This document shows positions 24,860 to 33,770 of a DNA stretch of 64,000 bases, piece by piece. The position numbers and the translations under genes were made by a program. Origin of the DNA: Allobosea sp. Leaf344. GTDB taxonomy: Bacteria > Pseudomonadota > Alphaproteobacteria > Rhizobiales > Beijerinckiaceae. The first letter of the stretch is position 1; every line of letters starts with the position of its first letter. The stretch spans positions 170,871 through 234,870 of the forward strand of contig NZ_LMRT01000015.1 in assembly GCF_001426225.1 (NCBI RefSeq), written 5' to 3'. Under the pieces are notes generated by a model that ran no database searches, was not told the origin of the DNA, and saw nothing but the letters and a program-made list of their open reading frames with translations.

Positions 24860-25294
24860 ATGAAGAAGCTACTGGTCTGCGGCATCGCCTTGTCCCTCGG
24901 AGCCTGCGGGACCGTCACCCGCGGGACCACCAACGACGTCACCTTCGCCTCCGAGCCCGGGGGCGCCTATGTCGAGACCAGCATCGGCGTGACCTGCGCG
25001 TCGACGCCCTGCACCTTGCCGATCAGCCGCAAACAGGCCTTCGTCGCCACCTTCATGCTGCCGGGCTACCAGCCCCAGCAGATCTCGGTGCAGACCAATG
25101 TCAGCGGCACGGGCGCGGCCGGCTTCGCCGGAAACGTCGTGGCGGGCGGCCTGATCGGCATGGCGGTCGACGCCTCGACCGGCGCGACGCTCGACCACTC
25201 GCCCAACCCGGTCTTCGCGCGGATGGTGCCGCTCGCGCCAAGCAAGCCGATCGCGCTGCCGCGCGGCCGCCGCGTCGGTACGCCGACCTCCTGA
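24860..25294 (+). CDS. Small outer-membrane lipoprotein with PEGA-like region
   Basis: This 144-residue protein starts MKKLLVCGIALSLGACG, a lipoprotein signal with lipobox LGAC at 13-16 (Cys16 is lipidated). The following part, VTFASEPGGAYVET with CASTPCTLPISRKQAF, resembles a PEGA domain; the cysteine pair could form a disulfide. A glycine-rich stretch GNVVAGGLIGMAVDASTGAT may insert into a membrane. The start follows GAGGATATC. Function is unknown. It is a common envelope protein type in this order. Confidence 0.7.
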   Translation: MKKLLVCGIALSLGACGTVTRGTTNDVTFASEPGGAYVETSIGVTCASTPCTLPISRKQAFVATFMLPGYQPQQISVQTNVSGTGAAGFAGNVVAGGLIGMAVDASTGATLDHSPNPVFARMVPLAPSKPIALPRGRRVGTPTS

Positions 25295-25356
25295 GGGCGG
25301 GAACCGCAGGCGCCTGCCCCTCGTTGCACCCGCAGGAAACAGCGGGGAACAGGGCC

Positions 25357-25599
25357 ATGCCCGAGCATCGCGAGCGCAGCCGGTTCCGCACGGTGCCTGT
25401 CCATGTTGGGCTGGGCGCCGTGCTCGGCGCGGCCGCCTTCCTGCTCATAGCAGGCCTCGATCTCGGGCCGATCGGCGCGATGCTGGCGGTCGAGCCAGGC
25501 GAGACCGAGCTGTTCCTGGCCCTGCTCGGTGTTTTTTCCGGGCATGGCGCGGTAGGCTCCGGCCTGACCGCCTTCTATTTCCTGGCGGTGGATGGCTGA
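25357..25599 (+). CDS. Small hydrophobic protein, two predicted spans
   Basis: This 80-residue ORF begins MPEHRERSRFRTVPVHVGLG. It has one clear membrane segment (LGAVLGAAAFLLIAGLDLG) and a second near the C-terminus (GAVGSGLTAFYFLAV). No family is recognised. An ATG eleven codons upstream is also in frame, but GGGGAACAGGGCC precedes the chosen one. Codon use matches the neighbours, so it is likely real. Confidence 0.5.
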   Translation: MPEHRERSRFRTVPVHVGLGAVLGAAAFLLIAGLDLGPIGAMLAVEPGETELFLALLGVFSGHGAVGSGLTAFYFLAVDG

Positions 25600-25626
25600 A
25601 AAGCCGGTGATGAAAGTGCAGGGCGC

Positions 25627-25911
25627 ATGAACAACGACAGGACGACCCGCCGGCCCGCGGATCCGCGGAAGAATGCCGAGGCGCTGTTCAAGAAGGCGGC
25701 GCCTAAGCCGGTCGCGGCTACGCCCGGCGCCGCGATTCCCGGTGCGCGCGAGCAGGTCACCCTGCGGATCGACTCCGCCGTGCTTGAATATTTCCAGGCC
25801 GAGGGGCCGGGCTGGCAGGATCGCATCAACGCGGCTCTGCGCCAGCTGGCCGGGCTCGACGCCGATGATTCGCTGACGACGGCCGAACTCAACTCCTCGA
25901 ACGACGTCTGA
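25627..25911 (+). CDS. BrnA-like antitoxin domain protein without an adjacent toxin
   Basis: This 94-residue protein has a disordered, basic N-terminal 40 residues and a ribbon-helix-helix-like C-terminal part REQVTLRIDSAVLEYFQAEG followed by GWQDRINAALRQLAG, the pattern of the BrnA antitoxin family (GxGWQxRIN). BrnA usually pairs with the RelE-fold toxin BrnT, encoded immediately upstream. Here the upstream gene is a small membrane protein and the downstream one a tRNA, so it is an orphan. It may act as a free-standing DNA-binding regulator. Confidence 0.65.
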   Translation: MNNDRTTRRPADPRKNAEALFKKAAPKPVAATPGAAIPGAREQVTLRIDSAVLEYFQAEGPGWQDRINAALRQLAGLDADDSLTTAELNSSNDV

Positions 25912-25969
25912 GGGCGGGGGCGCGACGAGGCCTGTCGCTGTCGGATAAGGATGGTGCGATGGGGGATGG

Positions 25970-26041
25970 TGGGCGACACAGGGATCGAACCTGTGACCAC
26001 TCCCGTGTGAAGGGAGTGCTCTACCGCTGAGCTAGTCGCCC
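25970..26041 (-). tRNA. tRNA-Val(CAC)
   Basis: On the minus strand the acceptor stem GGGCGAC pairs with GTCGCCC. The D arm is CTAGCTCAGCGGTAGAG, the anticodon stem CTCCC/GGGAG encloses TTCACAC with anticodon CAC, and the T arm contains GGTTCGATC. A CCA end is encoded at 25967-25969. The 72-nt body folds without mismatches in the acceptor stem. Confidence 0.95.
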
Positions 26042-26165
26042 GCACCGGCGCTTCTCCTAGTCGCAGGGGCGGCCGGCGTCAAGAACGCTCCGAAGCGGGT
26101 GAGGCCGCCTCGATCAGGGCGTGCCGGCGGACGTCGCGGGCCCGCCGCCCTCAGCCCCGCCGCCC

Positions 26166-26843
26166 TCAGCCCTTGCCCAGGATGCGCGACACCGCCTCCG
26201 GCAGGGCCGCGAAATGCTGGATGACCAGATCCGGCTCCAGCGTCTCGATCGGCACGTCGGTATAGCCGAAGGGCACGCAGATGCAGGGGATGCCGACCGC
26301 CCTGGCGGTGGCGATGTCGGTGCGCGAATCCCCGATCATCACGGCCCGGCCCTTATCGGCCTTGGCGGTCTCGATCGTCATCGTTAGATGGCGCGGGTCC
26401 GGCTTGTGGAAGGGGAAGCTGTCGCGCCCGGCCACCGCGGCGAAACGGCCGCCGATGCCGAAATGCTCGAGGATCAGCCGCGTATGCAGGATCGGCTTGT
26501 TGGTGCAGACCGCGAGCGCGTAGCCCGCCTCGGCGAGCGCGTCCATGGCGTCGAGCGCCCCGTCATAGAGGTAGCTGGCCGAGGCGACATCCTCGGCGTA
26601 GATCAGCAGGAATTCCTCGAACAGCTCCTCCAGGCGCTGCGCGTCCAGCGGCCGCCCCGAGACCTTGAAGCCGCGCTCGATCAGCGCGCGGGCGCCGGCG
26701 CCGACCAATTCCCGCGCCCGCTCGACCGGCAGCGCCGCCAGCCCCTCCTGCTGCAGGATGACGTTCAGCGTCGCCATGATGTTGGGGGCGGTCTCGGCGA
26801 GGGTGCCGTCGAGATCGAAGACGACGATGGGCGGCAGGCTCAT
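26166..26843 (-). CDS. gph: Phosphoglycolate phosphatase-like HAD hydrolase
   Basis: This 225-residue HAD phosphatase has motif I VVFDLDGTLAE (nucleophile Asp10, acid Asp12), a helical cap from about 20 to 90, motif II in VCTNKP, the motif III lysine in FPFHKPDPRHL, and motif IV GDSRTDIATARAVG. This layout is that of Gph, which removes 2-phosphoglycolate formed during DNA repair or photorespiration. Other small sugar phosphates are possible. It is transcribed alone on the minus strand. Confidence 0.8.
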   Translation of the reverse strand: MSLPPIVVFDLDGTLAETAPNIMATLNVILQQEGLAALPVERARELVGAGARALIERGFKVSGRPLDAQRLEELFEEFLLIYAEDVASASYLYDGALDAMDALAEAGYALAVCTNKPILHTRLILEHFGIGGRFAAVAGRDSFPFHKPDPRHLTMTIETAKADKGRAVMIGDSRTDIATARAVGIPCICVPFGYTDVPIETLEPDLVIQHFAALPEAVSRILGKG

Positions 26844-26990
26844 GATGGATTTCCCGTGACGCGCCGCTTAAAGGCGCTCCCCCGGCTTTTGGCAAGCGCG
26901 CCCTGAAATTGCCGCCGTGGCGCAGCGGCCACGCCACGCGGCGCCGCTCATGGTGTAAGTTCGCGACGCGATTCGCTGCAGGAGCCGACC

Positions 26991-27374
26991 ATGTCCCGAT
27001 CCGTGCGAGGCCAGTCCCGCCTCAGGCTGCTGGCGCTGTGCTGTGCCGCTCTCGCCGCGCCCGGCCTCGCCTCGGCCGCGTCCTTCGAGTTCGCGCCCGC
27101 CCCGCAGACCGATCTGAACCGCGTCTATCGCGTCGACAAGGCGACGGGCGAGGTCGGTGCCTGCCAGTTCCAGCTGAAGGATGGCGGCGTCGGCGTCACC
27201 ATCTGCTTCCCCGCCGGGGAGGGGGCCGGCCCGCAGGCGCCGAGCGACTACCAGCTGATGCCCTCGCGCCATGAACGGGAAGGCGGCATCTTCCGCGTCA
27301 ATGTCCGCACCGGCGAGATGAGCATCTGCTACGTCTTCGACGACAAGACGGTCTGCACCCCGCAGGCGAAATGA
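26991..27374 (+). CDS. Secreted protein of unknown function
   Basis: This 127-residue protein begins with a signal peptide (RLRLLALCCAALAAPGLASA, cleavage near residue 29). The mature part contains two similar segments, VYRVDKATGEVGACQFQLKD and FRVNVRTGEMSICYVFDDK, each with a V(D/N)xxTGE(V/M)xxC pattern, so it may be a tandem beta repeat. Pairs of cysteines suggest periplasmic disulfides. The start follows AGGAGCCGACC. I do not recognise a named family. Confidence 0.6.
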   Translation: MSRSVRGQSRLRLLALCCAALAAPGLASAASFEFAPAPQTDLNRVYRVDKATGEVGACQFQLKDGGVGVTICFPAGEGAGPQAPSDYQLMPSRHEREGGIFRVNVRTGEMSICYVFDDKTVCTPQAK

Positions 27375-27499
27375 GCTGGCGGCGGCCGCGGCGCCTTGCG
27401 CTGCCCAGCCCGTCGCCATGCTGACATGGTGGTCGAACCGGCGGGGAAGACCGTGCTAGAGCGGAGGCCACTTCCTTCACCGCTCTCATGAGGCTCGCC

Positions 27500-28951
27500 A
27501 TGCTGAAGCTGAACGACCCTTCGCTGCTGAAATCGCAATGCCTGGTCGACGGCGCCTGGATCGGCGAGGGCGTCAACCCCGTCGAGAACCCGGCGACCGG
27601 GGCCGTCCTCGCGAAAGTGCCGGATTTCGGCGCCGCGGAAACCACCCGGGCGGTCGAGGCCGCGTCGCGCGCCTTCAAGCCCTGGGCCCGCAAGAGCGCC
27701 AAGGAGCGGTCCGTCATCCTGCGCAAATGGTTCGAGCTGATCATGGCGAACCAGGAGGATCTGGCGCAGATCATGACGGCCGAGCAGGGCAAGCCGCTGG
27801 CCGAGGCGCGGGGCGAGGTCGCCTATGCCGCCTCCTTCGTCGAGTTCTACGCCGAGGAGGCCAAGCGCATCTATGGCGAGACCATTCCCTCGCCCTTCCC
27901 GAATTCGCGGATCATCGTCCAGAAGCAGCCGGTCGGCGTCTGCGCCGCGATCACGCCCTGGAACTTTCCGGCGGCGATGATCACGCGGAAATGCTCGCCG
28001 GGCCTGGCGGCGGGCTGCACCTTCGTGGTCAAGCCGGCGCCCGATACGCCGCTGACCGCGCTGGCGCTCGCCGTCCTGGCGGAGCGGGCCGGCATCCCGC
28101 AGGGCGTGCTCAACATCGTCACCGGCGACGCCAAGGCGATCGGCGGCGTGATGACCTCGCATCCGGCGGTGCGCTTCATCGGCTTCACCGGCTCCACCCC
28201 GGTCGGCAAGCTGCTGATGCAGCAGGCGGCCTCGACCGTGAAGAAGGTCGGGCTGGAGCTCGGCGGCAACGCGCCCTTCATCGTCTTCGACGACGCCGAT
28301 ATCGACGCCGCCGTGCAGGGCGCCATCGCGGCGAAGTTCCGCAATATGGGCCAGACCTGCGTCTGCACCAACCGGCTCTTCGTCCAGGACGGGGTCCATG
28401 ACGAATTCGCGGCGAAATTCGCCGGGGAGGTCGCCAAGATGAAGGTCGGCGACGGCACCGAGATCGGCGTCGTCCAGGGCCCGCTGATCAATGAGCGCGC
28501 GGTCGAGAAGGTCGAGCGCCATGTCGCCGACGCCGTCGCCAATGGCGCCAAGATCATGGTCGGCGGCAAGCGTCACGCGCTCGGCCGCACCTTCTACGAG
28601 CCGACGGTGCTGGCCGGCGTGACCACGCGGATGCTGGTGACCAATGAGGAGACCTTCGGCCCCGTCGCGCCGATCTACCGCTTCCAGACGGAGGAGGAGG
28701 TCGTGGCCATGGCCAATGACACGCCCTTCGGGCTGGCCGCCTATTTCTACTCCCGCGATCTCGGCCGCGCCTTCCGCGTCGCGGAGGAGCTGGAATACGG
28801 GATGGTCGGGATCAATTCGGCGATGCTGGGCACCGAGGTCGCGCCCTTCGGCGGCGTCAAGGAATCCGGCCTCGGTCGCGAGGGCTCGCTGCACGGCATG
28901 GATGAGTTCGTCGAGATCAAATACATGCTGATGGGCGGGCTGGGAGCGTGA
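27500..28951 (+). CDS. gabD: NAD(P)-dependent succinate-semialdehyde dehydrogenase
   Basis: This 483-residue aldehyde dehydrogenase closely follows the GabD pattern. [20 protein letters not shown] and [12 protein letters not shown] are cofactor regions. The general base is Glu253 in LELGGNAPF and the catalytic cysteine is Cys287 in GQTCVCTNR; the second cysteine two residues on is the redox switch seen in GabD proteins. It oxidises succinate semialdehyde to succinate in GABA and polyamine catabolism. I preferred the ATG at 27500, preceded by ATGAGGCTCGCC, over one at 27488. It is followed by rpiA after 4 bp. Confidence 0.85.
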   Translation: MLKLNDPSLLKSQCLVDGAWIGEGVNPVENPATGAVLAKVPDFGAAETTRAVEAASRAFKPWARKSAKERSVILRKWFELIMANQEDLAQIMTAEQGKPLAEARGEVAYAASFVEFYAEEAKRIYGETIPSPFPNSRIIVQKQPVGVCAAITPWNFPAAMITRKCSPGLAAGCTFVVKPAPDTPLTALALAVLAERAGIPQGVLNIVTGDAKAIGGVMTSHPAVRFIGFTGSTPVGKLLMQQAASTVKKVGLELGGNAPFIVFDDADIDAAVQGAIAAKFRNMGQTCVCTNRLFVQDGVHDEFAAKFAGEVAKMKVGDGTEIGVVQGPLINERAVEKVERHVADAVANGAKIMVGGKRHALGRTFYEPTVLAGVTTRMLVTNEETFGPVAPIYRFQTEEEVVAMANDTPFGLAAYFYSRDLGRAFRVAEELEYGMVGINSAMLGTEVAPFGGVKESGLGREGSLHGMDEFVEIKYMLMGGLGA

Positions 28952-28955
28952 GCCG

Positions 28956-29657
28956 GTGAGCCCCGACGATCTGAAGAAGCTCGCCGCCGCCCGCGCCCTC
29001 GAAATGGTCCGCCCGGGCATGCGCCTCGGCCTCGGCACCGGCTCGACCGCCAAACACTTCGTCGCGCTGCTCGGCCAGCGCGTCGCCCATGGTCTCGACG
29101 TGGTCTGCGTCGCCACTTCGGAGGCGACGCAGGCCCAGGCGACGGCGCTGAACATCACGATGTCGACGCTGGACGAGACGCCCGAGCTCGATCTCACCGT
29201 CGATGGCGCCGATGAGATCGACCATGATCTGCGGCTGATCAAGGGCGGCGGTGCGGCGCATCTGCGCGAGAAGATCGTGGCGGCGGCCTCGGCCCGCATG
29301 ATCGTGATCGCCGACGACAGCAAGCTGGTGAGCCAGCTCGGGCAGTTTCCCTTGCCGATCGAGGTCGTGCCCTTCGGCCTCGCCGCCACGCGGCGCGCCG
29401 TCGAGGCGGCGATCATCGACGCCGGCGCCTCGGGCGAGCTCGTGCTGCGCCGCCGCCCGGACGGCGCGGTGCTGGTCACCGATGGCGGGCATTATCTGCT
29501 CGACGCCCATCTCGGCCGCATCGACCTGCCGGACCGGCTGGCCACCCTGCTCAACGCGGTGCCCGGCGTCGTCGAGCACGGGCTCTTCCTCGGTCTGGCG
29601 ACCGGGGCCGTGCTCGCCGGCGCGGACGGCATCAGGCTGATGGGCGAGGTCGACTGA
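28956..29657 (+). CDS. rpiA: Ribose-5-phosphate isomerase A
   Basis: This 233-residue enzyme interconverts ribose 5-phosphate and ribulose 5-phosphate. Family motifs are [10 protein letters not shown] near 27-36 (phosphate loop), [11 protein letters not shown] (catalytic aspartates), and [16 protein letters not shown]. Near the C-terminus come DGGHYLLD and [12 protein letters not shown]. The GTG at 28956 gives the expected length; it starts 4 bp after the gabD stop, so the two may be co-transcribed. No ATG fits. Confidence 0.9.
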   Translation: MSPDDLKKLAAARALEMVRPGMRLGLGTGSTAKHFVALLGQRVAHGLDVVCVATSEATQAQATALNITMSTLDETPELDLTVDGADEIDHDLRLIKGGGAAHLREKIVAAASARMIVIADDSKLVSQLGQFPLPIEVVPFGLAATRRAVEAAIIDAGASGELVLRRRPDGAVLVTDGGHYLLDAHLGRIDLPDRLATLLNAVPGVVEHGLFLGLATGAVLAGADGIRLMGEVD

Positions 29658-29867
29658 GCGCGTCGCGCCGAGCCGACATGTTTCGGCCGGCATTGCCGTG
29701 CAACGCAGGACGGGCGCGAAGACGGACCGCGGCGCGAGACGCTCCGCGCGGCTCAAGACGCTTGGCGTCATCGGGCGGACCTGATAGGCGACGCGCAGGA
29801 CAAACGCTCCCGTCGCGGGTCTGACTGCGCGGCTGGGGCCGAACGGATCATCGAAGGACGCGACCGC

Positions 29868-30392
29868 ATGTTCAAAACCCAGTTCGCCAGCCTGGCCCTC
29901 GGCGTCGCCCTCGTGCTGTCGGCGCCCGCTCTCGCGCAGACGGCGGCGCCCGCCCAGCCGCAGACCCAGTCGCCCAGCGCCGCCCATCTCGCCCTGGCCC
30001 GCGAGCTGATGGATCTGACCAATGTCACCGCGACCTTCGGCTCGATCTACACCGAGTTCCGCGACCGCACCCGGCAGATGGTCGGCGTCACCCGGCCGGA
30101 GCTGGTCAAGGACCTCAACGAGGTGGTGGATGCGCTGAAGCCGGAGGCCGACAAGAAGATCGCCGAGATCACCGGCACTGCCACGGGCATCTTCGCCAAG
30201 GCGATGAGCGAGGCGGATCTGAAGGAGACGGTCGCCTTCTTCAAATCCCCGGCCGGCCAGCGCTACAACACGACCCGCGCCAAGGCGATCGAGGAGCTCT
30301 ACACGGTGCTGGAGCCCTGGAGCCTGCAGACCAGCAATTTCCTGTTCGACCGCTTCTCCCAGGAAATGCGCAAGCGCGGCCATAATCTCTGA
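29868..30392 (+). CDS. DUF2059 domain exported protein
   Basis: This 174-residue protein has a signal peptide (FASLALGVALVLSAPALAQ, cleavage about residue 24) and a short proline/glutamine linker. The helical DUF2059 domain occupies about 45-165, with its signature FFKSPAGQRYNTTRAKAIEE. The domain is common in alphaproteobacterial periplasm; its function is unknown. The start follows AAGGACGCGACCGC. A strong hairpin follows the stop. Confidence 0.75.
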   Translation: MFKTQFASLALGVALVLSAPALAQTAAPAQPQTQSPSAAHLALARELMDLTNVTATFGSIYTEFRDRTRQMVGVTRPELVKDLNEVVDALKPEADKKIAEITGTATGIFAKAMSEADLKETVAFFKSPAGQRYNTTRAKAIEELYTVLEPWSLQTSNFLFDRFSQEMRKRGHNL

Positions 30393-30433
30393 CGCCACGT
30401 CGTCCCGAGGCGGCACGCAGGGCCGTCTCGCGC

Positions 30434-30456
30434 GGGAGAGCCGAAAAGGCTCTCCC
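30434..30456. terminator. Bidirectional terminator between DUF2059 and tctA
   Basis: GGGAGAGCC (30434-30442) and GGCTCTCCC (30448-30456) pair perfectly around GAAAA. It sits between two convergent stops. There is no long T run on either side, so strength is uncertain. Confidence 0.6.
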
Positions 30457-30464
30457 CGTAGGCC

Positions 30465-31964
30465 TCAGTCCTCCGAGGCCTTGAACCGGTTCAGCCCCTT
30501 CATCACGAAGGGCGCGACGAGCCCGAGCAGGGCGAGCCCCAGCAGCGTCGCCGAGCCCGGATTCTCCAGCAGGATCATCGGGTCGCCGAGGCTGATCTGC
30601 AGCGCGCGACGCAGCTGCGCCTCCGCCATCGGCCCCAGGATCAGCCCGACCACCATCGGCGCGACGGGGTAATCATAGCGCCGCATGAGATAGCCGAGGA
30701 AGCCGAAGCCGAAGAGCATGCCGAGCTCGACCGGCGAGGGGTTCACCGCCAGCGTGCCCATGGTCGCGAAGACCAGGATGCCGGCATAGAGCCAGGGCTG
30801 CGGCACGGCGAGCAGCTTCACCCAGAGCCCGATCAGCGGCAGGTTCAGGATCACCAGCATCACGTTCGCGATGAACAGCGAGGCGATCAGCCCCCACACC
30901 AGATCCGGCTTCTCGGCGAACAGCAGCGGCCCCGGGTTCAGCCCATATTGCTGGAAGCCGGCCAGCATGATCGCGGCGGTGGCCGAGGTCGGCAGGCCGA
31001 GCGTCAACAGCGGCACCAGCGTGCCCGCCGCCGAGGCGTTGTTGGCGGCCTCCGGCCCGGCCACCCCCTCGATCGCGCCCTTGCCGAACTCGTCGGGATA
31101 TTTGCAGAGCTTTCGCTCGGTCGCGTAGGAGAGGAAGGTCGGCACCTCCGCGCCGCCCGCCGGCAGCGCGCCGATCGGGAAACCATAGGCGGTGCCGCGC
31201 AGCCAGGGCGCCCAGGAGCGCTTCCAATCCTGCTTCGTCATCCAGAGCGAGCCCTTGATCGGGATGATCTCCTCCGGCTCGCGATGGCGCTTGGAGGCGA
31301 CGTAGAGCGCTTCGCCGACGGCGAACAGCCCCACGGCGAGCGTCGTCACCTCGATCCCGTTCAGCAGCTCCGGCACGCCGAAGGTCAGGCGCGCCTGGCC
31401 GGTCAGCTTGTCGATTCCGACGAGCCCGAGCGTGATCCCGAGGAACAGGCTGGTGAGCCCGCGCAGCGGCGAATCGCCGAAGGTGGCGGAGACGGTGACG
31501 AAGGCCAGGATCATCAGGCCGAAATAATCCCAGGGGCCGAACTTCACCGCGAGCTCGACCAGCCAGGGCGCGAGGAAGGCGAGGCCCAGCGTCGCGATCA
31601 GGCCGGCGACGAAGGAGCCGACGGCTGCGGTGGCCAGAGCCGGCCCGCCGCGCCCGGCCTTCGCCATCTTCGAGCCTTCCAGCGCCGTCGCCAGCGAGGC
31701 GGATTCGCCCGGCGCGTTCAAGAGGATCGCGGTGGTCGAGCCGCCATACATGCCGCCGTAATAGATGCCGGCGAACATGATCAGCGAGCCCGCCGGATCG
31801 AGCTTGAAGGTGACCGGCAGCAGGAGCGCGACGGTCAGCGCCGGGCCGATGCCGGGCAGCACCCCGACGGCGGTGCCGAGGAACACGCCGATCAGGCAGA
31901 ACAGCAGCTTCGAGGGCTCCAGCGCGACGGAGAAGCCGTTGAACAGGGCGAGGAGTGTGTCCAT
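30465..31964 (-). CDS. tctA: Tripartite tricarboxylate transporter large permease TctA
   Basis: This 499-residue membrane protein has about eleven or twelve spans. Conserved TctA blocks are [20 protein letters not shown] near 30-50, [20 protein letters not shown], and [20 protein letters not shown] near 255. It carries citrate-like or aromatic carboxylates together with TctB, using the periplasmic TctC for capture. It is last in tctC-tctB-tctA, separated from tctB by 12 bp. Confidence 0.9.
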   Translation of the reverse strand: MDTLLALFNGFSVALEPSKLLFCLIGVFLGTAVGVLPGIGPALTVALLLPVTFKLDPAGSLIMFAGIYYGGMYGGSTTAILLNAPGESASLATALEGSKMAKAGRGGPALATAAVGSFVAGLIATLGLAFLAPWLVELAVKFGPWDYFGLMILAFVTVSATFGDSPLRGLTSLFLGITLGLVGIDKLTGQARLTFGVPELLNGIEVTTLAVGLFAVGEALYVASKRHREPEEIIPIKGSLWMTKQDWKRSWAPWLRGTAYGFPIGALPAGGAEVPTFLSYATERKLCKYPDEFGKGAIEGVAGPEAANNASAAGTLVPLLTLGLPTSATAAIMLAGFQQYGLNPGPLLFAEKPDLVWGLIASLFIANVMLVILNLPLIGLWVKLLAVPQPWLYAGILVFATMGTLAVNPSPVELGMLFGFGFLGYLMRRYDYPVAPMVVGLILGPMAEAQLRRALQISLGDPMILLENPGSATLLGLALLGLVAPFVMKGLNRFKASED

Positions 31965-31976
31965 GGCGGCCGTTCC

Positions 31977-32456
31977 TCAGACCAGCAGCCGCTCGAGCGG
32001 ACCCGCGGGCAGCGAGAGCGTCAGCAGCTTGAAAAACACGACGTAGATCACGAGACCCATCACGAAGCCGATGACGAGGTCGGTGACCAGCGCCTCGCGC
32101 CCGAAGCCGCGCGCGGTGAAACCGAAGAGCAGGGCGGTGGCGACGATGAAGCCGCCGCCGAGGGCGACGCAGGCGATGAAGCCGACGAGCCCGGCGACGA
32201 TCCAGCCCAGAGCGCGCGGATCGGAGCTGTCGGGCGCGGGCAGCCCGTCCCGGAAGGCGACGACGAGATGGGCGAGGCCGAGCAGGCCGAGGCCCGAGGC
32301 CACGACATAGGGCATGGCGGTGGGGCCGACGCCGTAACTCGAGACGATGGTCTGGCTCGCCGCATCGCGCGCCACCAGCGCCGCCACCGCCAGCAGGAGC
32401 ACTCCCGCCACCAGAGCGGCCCGGTCCGGTCCGCTGCGCGTCTTCTCATTGGCCAT
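31977..32456 (-). CDS. tctB: Tripartite tricarboxylate transporter small permease TctB
   Basis: This 159-residue protein has four membrane spans and the weakly conserved TctB layout (VAGVLLLAVAALVARDAASQ, then GVGPTAMPYVVASGLGLLGL). The end TLSLPAGPLE is the family's best-conserved block. The ATG at 32456 was chosen over one 17 codons upstream on family length. A terminator hairpin stands just upstream, between it and tctC. Confidence 0.8.
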   Translation of the reverse strand: MANEKTRSGPDRAALVAGVLLLAVAALVARDAASQTIVSSYGVGPTAMPYVVASGLGLLGLAHLVVAFRDGLPAPDSSDPRALGWIVAGLVGFIACVALGGGFIVATALLFGFTARGFGREALVTDLVIGFVMGLVIYVVFFKLLTLSLPAGPLERLLV

Positions 32457-32505
32457 GGCTGCTCGTCCCGCTTGTCGCCATCCGGCGAGCCTGTTCGCCG
32501 GGGTC

Positions 32506-32532
32506 AAAAAAGGGCCGGTCGCCCGGCCCTTT
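32506..32532 (-). terminator. Intrinsic terminator between tctC and tctB
   Basis: AAAGGGCCGG (32509-32518) and CCGGCCCTTT (32523-32532) form a 10-bp stem with a 4-nt loop. The minus strand continues with T residues (complement of the A run from 32506). It would end most tctC transcripts and let some read through to tctBA, giving excess binding protein. Confidence 0.75.
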
Positions 32533-32557
32533 CGCTGTCATTGCGGCTGCGCCGCGC

Positions 32558-33523
32558 TCACTTGATCAGGCCGACGGTCTTCATCACGCCCTCGACCCTG
32601 GCCTTCTCGGCCTTCAGGAAGGTCTCGAACTCGGCGCTCGCGAGATAGGCGTCGTCCCAGCCGCGCGCCTTGAGGATCTCGGCCCATTCCTTCGACTTGA
32701 CCATCTTGTCCATCGCGTCGGCCAGGGCCTTGCGCTGCTCGGCGCTGATGCCGGGAGGCGCCACGACCGAGCGCCAGTTGAGCAGTTCGAGGTCGACGCC
32801 CTGCTCCTTGAAGGTCGGCGCATCCGGGGCGTTGGTCAGGCGCTTGGGCGAGGTCACGCCGATGACGCGCAGCTTGCCCGCCTTGATCTGGCCTTCGAAC
32901 TCGCCATAGCCGGAGACGCCGGCCGTGACCCGGCCGCCGAGCATCGCAGCGAGAGCCTCGCCGCCGCCGGAGAAGGGGATGTAGTTGATCTTGCTGGCGT
33001 CGGCGCCGACCGTGCCGGCGAACAGCGCCGCCAGGATATGGTCCGCCCCGCCGGCCGAGCCGCCGGCCCAGATCACCTTGGCCGGATCGGCCTTGACGCG
33101 GTCCGCGAGGTCCTTGGCCGTCTTGATCGGCGATTCCGCCGGGACCACGACGACCAGCGCCTCGGCGGTGAGCCGGGCGATCGGCGTCGTCTGCGTCAGG
33201 TCGACCGGCGATTTGTTGAGCAGGATGGCGCCGACCATGACGAAGCCGTTGACCATCAGCGTCGAGCCGTCGCCCTTCGAGCTGTTGACGAGCTGGGCCA
33301 GGCCGATGGTGCCGCCCGCGCCGGGGACGTTCGTCACCTGCACGCTCTTGGCGATGCCGGATGCCGTCAGCGCCTGCTGCATCGAGCGCGCCGTGCCGTC
33401 CCAGCCGCCGCCGGGCGCCGCCGGGGCCATGATCTTCAACTCCATCTGCGCGAAGGCGGCCGTGGTCAGGCCGGCCAGCGCCAGGGTTGCGAACGCGCCG
33501 CGCCTCAAAATGGATGTCAGCAT
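32558..33523 (-). CDS. tctC: Tripartite tricarboxylate transporter binding protein TctC
   Basis: This 321-residue periplasmic protein has a signal peptide (MLTSILRRGAFATLALAGLT, cleavage after AFAQ near 26). The Bug/TctC pattern follows: KIMAPAAPGGGWDGTARSMQ, VTNVPGAGGTIGLAQLVNSS, IWAGGSAGGADHILAALFA. It binds an unidentified carboxylate. The ATG at 33523 follows CGGAGGAAGACA. The upstream in-frame ATG has no site and lies in the regulatory region. It is first in the operon. Confidence 0.85.
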   Translation of the reverse strand: MLTSILRRGAFATLALAGLTTAAFAQMELKIMAPAAPGGGWDGTARSMQQALTASGIAKSVQVTNVPGAGGTIGLAQLVNSSKGDGSTLMVNGFVMVGAILLNKSPVDLTQTTPIARLTAEALVVVVPAESPIKTAKDLADRVKADPAKVIWAGGSAGGADHILAALFAGTVGADASKINYIPFSGGGEALAAMLGGRVTAGVSGYGEFEGQIKAGKLRVIGVTSPKRLTNAPDAPTFKEQGVDLELLNWRSVVAPPGISAEQRKALADAMDKMVKSKEWAEILKARGWDDAYLASAEFETFLKAEKARVEGVMKTVGLIK

Positions 33524-33614
33524 TGTCTTCCTCCGTTCGCGGCTTTTCCGCGTGATTGTTGTGCAAGGCGCGACCGCTTGTCGCGCGACGCCGTTCCCGC
33601 CGTCAATTGCTCCT

Positions 33615-33626
33615 GATTGCATAATC
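33615..33626. promoter_or_regulatory. Palindromic operator candidate upstream of tctC
   Basis: GATT GCAT AATC at 33615-33626 is a perfect 12-bp palindrome in an unusually A+T-rich patch 92 bp before tctC. It resembles GntR-family operators with an ATTG...CAAT-like core. On the minus strand TTGACT lies just upstream of it, a possible -35 element. The rest of this 247-bp gap shows nothing clear. Confidence 0.35.
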
Positions 33627-33770
33627 TCAAGTCAAGGTCTTTCCGTCGCCGCGCGCTGCGACGCCGCTTCTTTGGCGCGTCGGCGCCGGTCCGAGCGATC
33701 AGATACGCCGCGGCGGCATCGCGCAACAGCCCCCTAGGCTTGCCGCGAGCGATCGCGTAAGCGCAGGGGG

